DNA of 64,000 nt from positions 4,031 through 68,030 of the forward strand of contig JBFKPQ010000002.1 in assembly GCA_041628225.1 (NCBI GenBank). The letters are read 5' to 3'. Source of the DNA: JBFKPQ01 sp041628225. Its GTDB lineage: Bacteria > Actinomycetota > Acidimicrobiia > Spongiisociales > JAENVV01. Position 1 is the first letter of the stretch; every line of letters starts with the position of its first letter. Both the position numbers and the translations under genes were made by a program. Positions 8,921-17,166 of this stretch are shown here, in pieces. A model generated the notes under the pieces. It saw only the letters and a list, made by a program, of their open reading frames with translations. It made no database searches and was not told the origin of the DNA.

Positions 8921-9997
8921 ATGTCTGTCCGTGTCCGATCCGATGTGGCCGCGCTACCGCCGTACGTGCCGGGACGTGCCATCGCCGAGGTGGCGGCCGA
9001 ACTGGGTATCGAGACGTCCGAGATCATCAAGTTGGCGTCCAACGAATCGCCCGAGCAGCCCTTCCCGGAGGTGATCGCCGCGGTCGCCGAATCGGCGGCC
9101 GGATTGCATCGATACCCCGACATGGCGTGCCGCGTGCCGGCGGAAGCCGTGTCCGAGGCGCTGGGAATCGATCCCGACAACCTCTGGTTCGATGCCGGGA
9201 GTTCGGCGCTCTTGCGAACGATGGCGCTCGCTGTGGGAGGGCCGGGCACGTCTGCGGTGATGCCGTGGCCGTCGTTCGTGGTCTACCCTCTCGGTTCGCA
9301 GCTCGCCCACACCGAGTCGATCCGGGTGCCGCTCACCGACCATCACCTCGACCTGGCCGCGATGGCTTCGGCCGTCCGGTCGGACACGACGATCCTGTAC
9401 GTCTGCAACCCGAACAACCCGACGGGGACCGTCCGCGGTGGGGTGGACGTGGTCGCGATGCTCGATGACATCCCTGACGACGTGCTCGTCGTCGTCGACG
9501 AGGCCTACGGCGAGTACGTCGTCGATCCCGGCTACCGGTCGCTCGTTCCTGTGGCCCTCGAACGCCGCAACGTCGTCGTGACTCGCACGTTCTCGAAGAT
9601 CTACGGCCTGGCGGCACTTCGGATCGGCTATGCGGTCGGGCACCCCGACACGCTCCGGGAGATCCGCAAGGCGCAGGCGCCGTTCTCGGTGTCGACGCCG
9701 GCACAGGTTGCCGCGGCGGCCGCCGTGCGACTCGTCGATCGCGTGCGCCAGCGTGTCGCGGCGAATCGCACCGGAGTCGAGTCGTTGGAGGCAGGGTTCG
9801 CCGACATGGCGCTTCGCTTCATTCCATCGCAGGCGAACTTCGTCGCCACCCTGCCCGACGACCCGACGGCCGTTGCTGAGCGGCTGAACGATGCCGGCAT
9901 CATCACACGGCCCCTGGGCGAGCTGCTCCGGATCACCGTCGGGTCTCCCACCGAGCGAGAACGGCTGCTGCAGGCCATAGCGGCAGGTTTGGGCTAA
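8921..9997 (+). CDS. hisC: Histidinol-phosphate aminotransferase-type PLP enzyme (HisC/Pat)
   Basis: 358 residues, class I/II aminotransferase fold. Visible motifs are LPPYVPG at the N-terminus, KLASNESP, CNPNNPTG, VVDEAYGEYV, the PLP-lysine motif TRTFSKIYGLA, and RIGYAVG. This pattern is typical of HisC and the related aromatic aminotransferase Pat. HisC converts imidazole acetol-phosphate to histidinol-phosphate in histidine synthesis. No other his gene is nearby, so an aromatic amino acid role is also possible. The start is the ATG at 8921; upstream frame extensions lack conservation. TAGCAT ends 7 bases before the ATG and there is no usable Shine-Dalgarno, which fits a leaderless message. 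Confidence 0.85.
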   Translation: MSVRVRSDVAALPPYVPGRAIAEVAAELGIETSEIIKLASNESPEQPFPEVIAAVAESAAGLHRYPDMACRVPAEAVSEALGIDPDNLWFDAGSSALLRTMALAVGGPGTSAVMPWPSFVVYPLGSQLAHTESIRVPLTDHHLDLAAMASAVRSDTTILYVCNPNNPTGTVRGGVDVVAMLDDIPDDVLVVVDEAYGEYVVDPGYRSLVPVALERRNVVVTRTFSKIYGLAALRIGYAVGHPDTLREIRKAQAPFSVSTPAQVAAAAAVRLVDRVRQRVAANRTGVESLEAGFADMALRFIPSQANFVATLPDDPTAVAERLNDAGIITRPLGELLRITVGSPTERERLLQAIAAGLG

Positions 9998-10065
9998 GTC
10001 GCCCGCGTTTCTAGCATCGGGTTCCGACATCGTGTCGGCTGGACGTTCTCCGTGAAAGGCCTCTC

Positions 10066-13000
10066 GTGAAAGCTCTCGTCTCTCTGCTGTCGCGGTCCGT
10101 GCAACGGTTCCCGTGGGTGACGGTGGTCCTGGTACTGCTCGTCTCGTTCGGGATCATGTCGTTCAACCGCGAGATCGAACAGGCGGAAGCCAACGAGGGG
10201 TTCGCTCCCGAGGCCGAGGCGCTGGCCGCCTCGGAGCGAATCCCGGATCTCTTCGGGGACGAGTCATCGGGTTCGGTGTTGCAGATCATCGTGTCGGCCG
10301 ATGGCGGGGATGTCGTGACGGCTGACGGTGCAGCCGCGGTCCGGCAGATCACGGAGACACTGCTGGCCTCGGAACTGGCCGATGACTTGCAAGCCGGCAA
10401 CGGCCAGCCGCCGATCGCCAGCTTCTTGGCGCCCCTCGAAGGAGCTCCCGGCCAAGGTCCCACGCTCCAACTGGTCGTGTCATCGGCCGACGGCGACGTC
10501 GTCACCCCCGATGGCCTTGCCGCGGTGCGGTCGATCCAGCAGGCCCTGTTCTCCTCGCCGGTCGCCGAAAAGCTCGACACGGCCTCGGGCCAACCGCCTG
10601 TGTCGAGTTTCCTCGCTCCGCTCGAGTCGGCCCAAGGCCCGTCGCTGCAGCTCGTGGTGAAAGGCTCCGACGTGTTCACCGCCGAAGGGCTTCAGCTGAC
10701 CGTTGCCGCGGAACAGGCGGTCTTCTCCACGCCGCTTGCCGCCAAGTTCGTCCAAGACGGCCCGCCGGTCACGTCGTACTTGCTGCCGGTCGAGAGCGCC
10801 ATCGCCCAAGGCGCTCCGGCCGATCTCCCGACGCCGGGCGTCAAGCAGACGTACCTGGAGGTGGCTCCTGAACTCCCACCCGAAGTGGTTCCGGTTCTCG
10901 GGTTTCTCGCTTCGAACGATGCCGATCTCTCGGTGCCACAGGCGAGCGCCGGCCTCATCTCGTTCAGCTTGACCGAACCCGCTTCCGCCGAAGAGGTCGA
11001 AGCGGTCCGCGCCGCGCTGGCGGCCATCGAAGCACCGGAGGGCGTCTCCGTGTCGGTGCTGACGCCCGAGCCTGCCACCGCCGGGGAGCTGAAGGAGCTC
11101 TATCGCGAACGGCTGGCCTTCGTGCCGGCCGAGGTCGTGCCCTTTCTCGACTTCCTGCTCAGCAACGATCGCGACCCGGCCGGCCCCTCCGCATCGAAGG
11201 GCCTCATCACGGCCACGCTCACCGAGCCGCTCACCGCCGCCGACGAGGCAGGGTTGCTGTCGGCACTGTCGTCGGCTCCGTTGCCGTCCGGATATGCCGT
11301 GAGCTTCCTTCCGTCGGATCCGACCGACACCGAGCTCAAGGCTGCCTATCTCGATCGTCTGGCGTTCGTGCCTGCCGAACAGGCGGGTCTCGTCGAGAAT
11401 CTGCTGAGCGCCGACCGCGACCTCGCCGTGCCTTCGGCGACGCACGGTCTGATGATCGTCTTCCTGGAGTCGCCGGACTTCGAGGACACGGACGCCCAGA
11501 TCGACGCGGCCCTCCGCCAGCAGGCCGCCGTCGACGCCATCGCCGAACTCGACCTACCCGATGGCTACTCGGCTCAGGCGTTCAGCTTCGAATTGATCTT
11601 CGCTTCCGCCGACGACAGCACGGCCGAGATCGGGCGCATGTTCGGCCTCGCGGCACTGATCATCGTCGTCGTCCTCCTCTTCAACTTCTGGCGCCGGCTC
11701 CCGGCGGCGGGGACGGTCCGGTCGGTGCGGCGCATGCTGGCTACGACCGTGGTCACGCTCGTCGTCATCCTCATGGCGATCGGGATCATGCAAGGCATCG
11801 GTGTCCTCTTGGGCCCGAAGTACCTGGGGATCATCGGCGACTTCAACCAGATCGTGCAGATTCTTCCGATCCTCCTCATCGGCCTCGGTGTCGACTACGG
11901 CATTCACATGACGACGCGCTACCAGGAGGAACTCGGAGCGGGAGCCGACGTCGAGCGGGGGACCGGCATCGCCATTCGTACCGTCGGCGTCGCTCTGGTC
12001 TTGGCGACCGTCACGACGGTGGTGGGGTTCCTCACGAACCTCGTGTCGCCCGTGCCGGCGTTGAAGGACTTCGGCATCCTGGCGGCGGTCGGCATCGTCG
12101 TGTCGTTCGTGCTCATGCTCACGCTCATGCCGGCAATTCGCCTCATCCTCGACAAGGTGGCGGAGCGCAATGGACATCTCGATGCCGCCGACTTCGCCTC
12201 CGAAGGTGCGCGGGGTGGTGCGATCGGCGCTTTGCTGGCCGGTTTCGTGGGAGGTGCTGCCGTCTACGCCGCCAGCGCGTCGATCGAAGCGGGTATCAAG
12301 TCGGTGGGTTACGGCGAGGTCTTCGAGGTCGCGCAACTGGGTCTGTTCGCCGTCATCGGTGCCGCGGTAGGCCTGGTCATCATCTTTCTGCCCCGCATCG
12401 TCGGGCCCACGGGAGCGCTGGCCGAGCGATTCCCGGTCTGGGTGGTGATCGCCGCCCTGGCCATCGGCGGGGTCGGCTACTACGGGTTCCAACAGCTCGA
12501 GACGAGGTTCTCCTTCACGGACTTCGTGCCGTCGGACAACCCGTTGCTGGGCGCGATCGACCTGCTGACCGACGAGTTCGGTGGAGGGTTCGGTGAGACG
12601 ACCTCGATACTCATCGAAGGGAACGTAGCCACCCCCGACGTGCACAACGCGCAAGTCGATGCGCTCGAGGCGCTGGGCGACACACCCGATGTCGTGCTGT
12701 TCGGCGACGCGGCCGCGCAAGATTCGGTGCTGTCGGTGCTCGGCTCGCTGATCGACCCATCCCTCCCGACGTTCTCGACCGACGTCGCCGGAGCTGCGCA
12801 GGCTGCGGGCGTCGGTTCCGATCTGCGGGTGGCGGCCGACGCCGATGTCGAAGCCCTCTACGGCGCCGTGCAGGCCGCCGCGCCGAACGAGTTCGCTTCG
12901 GTCGTGCATGGCGCCGGCGGCTCGTACACGGCCGGACTCTGGACGATCAACACGCAGGCCGGCGACCTGCGGGCCGGCGAGCTGAACGACAACCTCGTGG

Positions 13001-13638
13001 AGGTGTTCGATCCTGTCGTCGGCGCCGGCGTGTCGGCGATACCGACCTCGCAGAACATCATCGGCGACGTCGTCGTCAAGTCGCTCCAGGCGTCGCAGGT
13101 CAGCTCGTTGTGGATCACCCTGATCGCCGCCACGTTGCTGCTGATCCTGAACTTCTGGATCGAATCGCGGCGCCCGCTGCTCGGCGTCATCACCATGTTG
13201 CCGGTTGCGCTCGTCGTGCTCGCCACCTTCGGGACGATGGCGGTCACCGGCATCCCGTTCGGGCCGGTTACGGCCACGATCTCGGCGCTGGCGATCGGCA
13301 TCGGCGTGCCGTACACGATCCACATCACGCACCGCTTCCAGGAAGACCGGATCCGTCACGACTCGACGGAGGCGGCCATTCGGTCGACGACCCTGCACAC
13401 CGGGGGTGCCCTGGCGGGTTCGGCCCTCACGACGATGGCCGGATTCGGCTCGCTGGTGACGTCGGCCCTGACGCCGTTCCAGCAGTTCGGCGCCGTGACC
13501 TTCTACGCCATCTTCTACGCCCTGGCGTTTTCGATCTTGCTGCTGCCGTCGATGCTCGTCCTGTGGGACCGCTGGCACCGGTCACGAGGCGAGGCGACGA
13601 TCGACGAGAGCCGCCTGCACGAAGCGCTCGAGATCTGA
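10066..13638 (+). CDS. RND/MMPL-family transporter with tandem repeats in its first extracytoplasmic domain
   Basis: 1190 residues from a GTG at 10066. TM1 lies at about 17-33, then a very long extracytoplasmic region to about 525, then the two RND membrane halves. The extracytoplasmic region holds three copies of a ~60-residue unit (starting near 70, 133 and 193; LQLVV...QPPxxSFLAPLE) and three of a ~80-residue unit (near 268, 350 and 432; AFVPAE...LSxDRD). The first half keeps the proton-relay pair in GLGVDYGIH. The matching site in the second half reads GVPYTIH, so Asp is replaced by Pro. Such pumps move lipids, hopanoids or drugs; the substrate is unknown. TAGCAT at 10011-10016 is a possible -10. 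Confidence 0.85.
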   Translation: MKALVSLLSRSVQRFPWVTVVLVLLVSFGIMSFNREIEQAEANEGFAPEAEALAASERIPDLFGDESSGSVLQIIVSADGGDVVTADGAAAVRQITETLLASELADDLQAGNGQPPIASFLAPLEGAPGQGPTLQLVVSSADGDVVTPDGLAAVRSIQQALFSSPVAEKLDTASGQPPVSSFLAPLESAQGPSLQLVVKGSDVFTAEGLQLTVAAEQAVFSTPLAAKFVQDGPPVTSYLLPVESAIAQGAPADLPTPGVKQTYLEVAPELPPEVVPVLGFLASNDADLSVPQASAGLISFSLTEPASAEEVEAVRAALAAIEAPEGVSVSVLTPEPATAGELKELYRERLAFVPAEVVPFLDFLLSNDRDPAGPSASKGLITATLTEPLTAADEAGLLSALSSAPLPSGYAVSFLPSDPTDTELKAAYLDRLAFVPAEQAGLVENLLSADRDLAVPSATHGLMIVFLESPDFEDTDAQIDAALRQQAAVDAIAELDLPDGYSAQAFSFELIFASADDSTAEIGRMFGLAALIIVVVLLFNFWRRLPAAGTVRSVRRMLATTVVTLVVILMAIGIMQGIGVLLGPKYLGIIGDFNQIVQILPILLIGLGVDYGIHMTTRYQEELGAGADVERGTGIAIRTVGVALVLATVTTVVGFLTNLVSPVPALKDFGILAAVGIVVSFVLMLTLMPAIRLILDKVAERNGHLDAADFASEGARGGAIGALLAGFVGGAAVYAASASIEAGIKSVGYGEVFEVAQLGLFAVIGAAVGLVIIFLPRIVGPTGALAERFPVWVVIAALAIGGVGYYGFQQLETRFSFTDFVPSDNPLLGAIDLLTDEFGGGFGETTSILIEGNVATPDVHNAQVDALEALGDTPDVVLFGDAAAQDSVLSVLGSLIDPSLPTFSTDVAGAAQAAGVGSDLRVAADADVEALYGAVQAAAPNEFASVVHGAGGSYTAGLWTINTQAGDLRAGELNDNLVEVFDPVVGAGVSAIPTSQNIIGDVVVKSLQASQVSSLWITLIAATLLLILNFWIESRRPLLGVITMLPVALVVLATFGTMAVTGIPFGPVTATISALAIGIGVPYTIHITHRFQEDRIRHDSTEAAIRSTTLHTGGALAGSALTTMAGFGSLVTSALTPFQQFGAVTFYAIFYALAFSILLLPSMLVLWDRWHRSRGEATIDESRLHEALEI

Positions 13639-13670
13639 GCGAGGGGGAGCCCGCTCGGGCTCCCCCTTTC
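13637..13670. terminator. Bidirectional GC hairpin between the RND gene and a convergent small gene
   Basis: GGGGGAGCCC (13643-13652), a four-base loop GCTC, and the exact complement at 13657-13666, followed by TTT. Flanking GAGCG and CGCTC can extend the stem. It lies just after the stop of the plus-strand transporter and just before the stop of the minus-strand gene. Confidence 0.75.
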
Positions 13671-13672
13671 GC

Positions 13673-13894
13673 TCACTTACAAACCGAGAACCCTCGGTGG
13701 GTGCCCGGCTTGTGTCCCTGACCAAGGAGTCCATCGTGCGCCAGCGGCACGATGTGGTGCTTGGCGTATTCGTGGCCGGACGGCATACCGTCCATGTTGG
13801 TGTCGTTGCACGGCGGGGCCGTGTGGGCGAAGGCCGGTATGGCCGCCACCATCATGAGCGCTACGAGCGCCAGGGTCGTCACGAATCGTCGCAT
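13673..13894 (-). CDS. Small secreted protein with signal peptide
   Basis: 73 residues from the ATG at 13894, which has an excellent GAGGAGGAGAGG site just upstream. Residues 1-23 are a classical signal peptide (MRRFVTTLALVALM..., cleavage after AFA), leaving about 50 residues starting HTAPPC and ending in Cys-Lys. The two cysteines near the ends of the mature chain could form a disulfide that closes it. His-rich stretches (GHEYAKHHIV, LAHDG, GHKPGTHRG) could bind metal, but no family is recognised. An earlier ATG at 13924 would add ten Arg-rich residues and lacks the ribosome site. Confidence 0.7.
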   Translation of the reverse strand: MRRFVTTLALVALMMVAAIPAFAHTAPPCNDTNMDGMPSGHEYAKHHIVPLAHDGLLGQGHKPGTHRGFSVCK

Positions 13895-14003
13895 TCCTCT
13901 CCTCCTCGTGTTGAGGCGACGCACCGCAGTACGGATGCCTGCCGCGATCGGTTCGTGGTCGAACGACGGCGGGGCCGGCGTCGGCGCCTCTGCGTCGGCG
14001 GGG

Positions 14004-14573
14004 TCAGCGGAGCCCGTCGAGGATGAACCGCTGGATCTGTTCGGCGAGCCCGGCCCGGTCGATCCGGCCGCCCGGGTCGTACCAGCGTTCGACGGCGTTG
14101 AGGACCGAGAGAACGAAGATGGCAGCCATGTGCGGGTCGAGATCCGAGCGAAACGAGCCGTCGGCGACGCCGGCCCTCACGACCTTCCGGAACTCCTGCT
14201 CGTAGCGGTCTCGCTGCTCGAGGACGTGCTGTCGCTGGGTGTCGGGAAGCGAGCGGGCTTCGTGGAGGAAGGTCCGTGCCTCGTCGCGGTGATCGAGTAC
14301 CACCCCGAGGTGTCCGACGACCAACAGCTCCAGGCGGTCGGCGGCGGAGGCGACGTCGGATACCTGCGCCCGTTCCGCGACCGCGCCGAACAGCTCGCCC
14401 CCTCGGCGGACCACCTCGACGAGGAGTTCCTCCTTGCTGCCGATGTGGGCGTAGAGCGAACCGCGCAACAGCCCCAACTCGTCTCCGAGGTCGCGCATGG
14501 AGGTTCCGTGGTAGCCGCGCTTGGCGAACAGTCGGCCGGCCGCGATGACGACGTCGTCGCGGGAGGTGGTCAT
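14004..14573 (-). CDS. paaR: TetR-family regulator of the paa operon (PaaR-like)
   Basis: 189 residues. The N-terminal TetR HTH (about 8-52) reads AAGRLFAKRGYHGTSMRDLG and RGSLYAHIGSKEELL; the C-terminal ligand domain is of the KstR2/PaaR sort (EQRDRYEQEFRKVV, DPHMAAIFVLSVLNAVERWY). It is the last gene of the minus-strand paaABCDE transcript, its start overlapping paaE by 4 bases. It therefore probably represses its own operon through the palindrome at 18099-18112 and is released by phenylacetyl-CoA. That mechanism is inferred from PaaR of other bacteria, not shown here. Confidence 0.8.
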   Translation of the reverse strand: MTTSRDDVVIAAGRLFAKRGYHGTSMRDLGDELGLLRGSLYAHIGSKEELLVEVVRRGGELFGAVAERAQVSDVASAADRLELLVVGHLGVVLDHRDEARTFLHEARSLPDTQRQHVLEQRDRYEQEFRKVVRAGVADGSFRSDLDPHMAAIFVLSVLNAVERWYDPGGRIDRAGLAEQIQRFILDGLR

Positions 14574-15622
14574 ACGTCGAAGTCCAAGGTCACGCGGTCC
14601 GACCGCGGGTGGGCCTGGCAGGTGAGGATGAGACCTGCGTCGACCTCCTCGGGAACCAGCGCCCAGTTCTTGTCCATCGTGACCTCACCGTCGATGAGCT
14701 GTGCCTTGCAGGTTGCGCACGCGCCGCCCTTGCACGAGAACGGAAGCTCGCGCCGCACCTGCAAGGCGTGATCGAGGATGGACGGGCCGGCCGGATCGAC
14801 CTGCACGACCGAGCCACGGCCTTCGAGAGTGAACGTCACGGTCGCCATGCCGGCGGTGTCGTCGTCCGCGGCGGGCAGACCAACGTCTGTGGGCGGGCCG
14901 GCAAAGAACAACTCGTCGTGGATGACTGCAGGGTCGATGCCGCGATCTTCGAGGGTGCTCCGGGCCGATGCGACGAGGCCGAACGGGCCGCACAGGTACC
15001 AGTGGTCGACCGACTCCTGATCGACGAGGGTCTCGAAGAGCCGGTCGAGCTTGGCGCCGTCGATGCGACCGGAGAACAGGTCCACGGCGACGTGCTCGCC
15101 CGACAGCACATGCATGAGATGGAACCGATCGGTGTAGCGGTCCTTCAACGCCTCCAGCTCTTCGAGGAACATGATCGAAGCTGCGGTGCGGTTACCCAGG
15201 ATGAGCGTGGCTTTGCCGTGTTCGGTCGTCGAGAGGTGTGTCGAGACGAGCGACAGGATCGGTGTGATGCCCGAGCCCGCCGCGATCGCCGCGATGTGGT
15301 GGCTGGCCTCCAGAGTGAACTCGCCGACCGGTTCCATCACGTCGAGGGCCATGCCGGCGCGCAGCTCCTTCGTCGCCCAGGTGGAGAAGATGCCACCATC
15401 CAGCCGCTTGATCCCGATACGCAGTTCGCCGGTGGTGGCGTTCGCGCAGATGGAGTAGGAGCGACGCACGTCCTGGCCGCCGATGTCGGCTCGGACGGTG
15501 ACGTGCTGTCCGGCCTCGTAGGTGAAGGTGGTGCGCAGCTCGTCGGGAACGGCCAGCGTCACGGCCACGGCTTCGTCGGTCAGCGGTTCGACGGTCTCCA
15601 CACCGAGTCGGTGGAACCGCAT
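14570..15622 (-). CDS. paaE: Phenylacetyl-CoA epoxidase reductase subunit PaaE
   Basis: 350 residues. The N-terminal FAD-binding reductase domain has RRSYSICA, the NAD(P)-binding part has AAGSGITPILSL and YLCGPFG, and the C-terminal plant-type 2Fe-2S ferredoxin domain has its first cysteines in FSCKGGACATCKA and the last in LTCQAHP. The protein carries electrons from NADPH to the diiron oxygenase PaaABC(D), which epoxidises the ring of phenylacetyl-CoA. Its ATG overlaps the stop of paaD by one base and its stop overlaps the regulator gene by 4 bases, so it lies inside one transcript. Confidence 0.93.
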   Translation of the reverse strand: MRFHRLGVETVEPLTDEAVAVTLAVPDELRTTFTYEAGQHVTVRADIGGQDVRRSYSICANATTGELRIGIKRLDGGIFSTWATKELRAGMALDVMEPVGEFTLEASHHIAAIAAGSGITPILSLVSTHLSTTEHGKATLILGNRTAASIMFLEELEALKDRYTDRFHLMHVLSGEHVAVDLFSGRIDGAKLDRLFETLVDQESVDHWYLCGPFGLVASARSTLEDRGIDPAVIHDELFFAGPPTDVGLPAADDDTAGMATVTFTLEGRGSVVQVDPAGPSILDHALQVRRELPFSCKGGACATCKAQLIDGEVTMDKNWALVPEEVDAGLILTCQAHPRSDRVTLDFDV

Positions 15623-16068
15623 CAGATGTCCTTGAAGTGGTCGAAGGGTTCACCGCACGACGAGCACACATACAGCGCTTTGCAGGCCGTGGATCCGAAT
15701 TCGCTCACGAGGCGCGGTTCGGCGGTCCGACAGCGCGGGCACGTCACCTCGCCGCCCGGCGGAGCGATCCCGTACGCGTCGAGTTTGGCCCTGCCCTCGT
15801 CGGACATCCACGCGGTGGTCCAGGCGGGGGAGAGGACGGTGCGCACTTCATGTGGGCCGTCCCACAGACGGTCGACGACCGCCGACACGTCTGCCCGAAT
15901 GACATCCATCGCCGGACAACCCGAGTAGGTCGGGGTGATCGTGACGATGAGCGTTTCGGAATCGACCGTCACGTCGCGCAGGATGCCGAGATCGGCGATC
16001 GTGAGCACCGGGATCTCCGGGTCGGTGACCGCGTCGAGTGCCGACCGAACGTCCTCGGCGGTCACCAT
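15622..16068 (-). CDS. paaD: Phenylacetyl-CoA epoxidase assembly/auxiliary subunit PaaD
   Basis: 148 residues from the ATG at 16068. The N-terminal MIP18/DUF59 domain carries DPEIPVLTIADLGI and TPTYSGCPAMDVI. The C-terminal zinc ribbon has CPRC and CSSC with ACKALY between, ending EPFDHFK. PaaD is required for the epoxidase, probably in Fe-S or cofactor maturation. Its start overlaps the end of paaC by 7 bases. A frame extension to 16227 was rejected as Pro/Arg-rich sequence within paaC. Confidence 0.92.
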   Translation of the reverse strand: MVTAEDVRSALDAVTDPEIPVLTIADLGILRDVTVDSETLIVTITPTYSGCPAMDVIRADVSAVVDRLWDGPHEVRTVLSPAWTTAWMSDEGRAKLDAYGIAPPGGEVTCPRCRTAEPRLVSEFGSTACKALYVCSSCGEPFDHFKDI

Positions 16069-16823
16069 GTCAGGCCCGGGTGAGAGCGCGGCACGATCTG
16101 GAGTTCGGCGAGGAGGAAGCCGAGATGCTCGCTGTGGCGGCCCGCCCGACCGCCCGTCCGCTGGAACGGGTCGTCCGGAACCGTGAGCGTCGCCTCGTGC
16201 AGCACGTTGTGCACCGTGCTCGTCCACCGTGGCGCGAGTGCGCCAGGGTCGATGCCGATGCCATCGGCCGCCAACCGTCGGTCGAGGTCGTCACCCGTCG
16301 TCAGCTCTGCGGTGAAGCGCCACAGGGAGTCGACGGCGAACTGCATGCGGGTGTGAGATTCCTGCGTACCATCGCCGAGACGCCGGACCCACGTCGAGGA
16401 ATGCCGGAGATGGTAGGCGGTCTCCTTGGCGGCCTTGGCGGCGATCCCGGCGAGATCCGGGTCGGACGACGACGCCAGGTCCTGCCAGAACGGGAGTTGG
16501 TAGGCGTCGAAGAACAACTGGCGGGCCATCGTGAAGGCGAAGTCGCCATTGGGCTGTTCCACGAGCAAGACGTTCGAGAACTCGCGCTCTGACCGGAAGA
16601 AGGCGAAGTCGTCCTCGACCCTGCCCATCCCCTCGCGAACGCCCGCCAGCGAGTAGAGGTGGCGAGCCTGACCCAGGAGGTCGAGGGCGATGTTGGTGAG
16701 CGCGATGTCCTCCTCGAGTTCATGCGCGCGCGACGACCACTCGCCGAGGCGTTGGGCGAGGACCAGGCAATCGTCGGCGTGGCGCAAGACATAGGCCGTG
16801 ACATCGGTGGTGTTCGTCGTCAC
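16062..16823 (-). CDS. paaC: Phenylacetyl-CoA epoxidase structural subunit PaaC
   Basis: 253 residues, ferritin-like helical fold. Characteristic segments are LGEWSSRAHELEEDIALTNI, LDLLGQARHLY, FDAYQLPFW, and AAKETAYHLRHSSTWV. PaaC pairs with PaaA in the epoxidase; it has the same fold but not the working diiron site. The start overlaps the stop of paaB by 4 bases. Confidence 0.93.
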   Translation of the reverse strand: MTTNTTDVTAYVLRHADDCLVLAQRLGEWSSRAHELEEDIALTNIALDLLGQARHLYSLAGVREGMGRVEDDFAFFRSEREFSNVLLVEQPNGDFAFTMARQLFFDAYQLPFWQDLASSSDPDLAGIAAKAAKETAYHLRHSSTWVRRLGDGTQESHTRMQFAVDSLWRFTAELTTGDDLDRRLAADGIGIDPGALAPRWTSTVHNVLHEATLTVPDDPFQRTGGRAGRHSEHLGFLLAELQIVPRSHPGLTW

Positions 16824-17158
16824 ATGTGCCCTACGTCATCGGGGATCTCGTAGAAGGTGGGATGGCGGTACGGCTTGTCGGCGAACGGTTCGAACAGCTC
16901 GCCGGCCGCGTCGGGGTCAGAAGCCGTGATGGCGGTGCTCGGGACCACCCACAGCGAAACGCCTTCCACGCGCCGGGTGTATACGTCTCGGGCGGCCTGC
17001 AGGGCCGTCTCGGCGTCTGAGGCGTGGAGGCTGCCCGCGTGGACGTGCGAGAGGCCGCGGCGCCGACGAACGAATACCTCCCACAGCGGTGGACCCGCTC
17101 GTCGATCGCCGATCGAGGGCGGCTGGTCGTCCGGCTGGGAAGGTACTTCGTATGGCAT
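16820..17158 (-). CDS. paaB: Phenylacetyl-CoA epoxidase subunit PaaB
   Basis: 112 residues from the ATG at 17158, with a GAGGAG-type site a few bases upstream. PaaB hallmarks are PLWEVFVRRRRGLSHVHAGSL, ASDAETALQAARDVYTRR, SLWVVPS and YRHPTFYEIP. The subunit bridges PaaAC heterodimers. The gene begins 8 bases after the paaA stop. A longer frame to 17242 would overlap paaA and is not conserved. Confidence 0.93.
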   Translation of the reverse strand: MPYEVPSQPDDQPPSIGDRRAGPPLWEVFVRRRRGLSHVHAGSLHASDAETALQAARDVYTRRVEGVSLWVVPSTAITASDPDAAGELFEPFADKPYRHPTFYEIPDDVGHM

Positions 17159-17166
17159 GGCGCTCC

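Noticed and set aside
8848..9249. N-terminal extension of the fused E1 gene
   Set aside because: It would overlap the start of hisC on the other strand and has no similarity to E1 proteins; the ATG at 8847 is supported by a -10-like hexamer.
11554..13578. 674-codon minus-strand frame opposite the RND transporter
   Set aside because: The product is almost wholly Arg/Asp/His/Gln with no fold, and the plus strand codes conserved RND motifs here.
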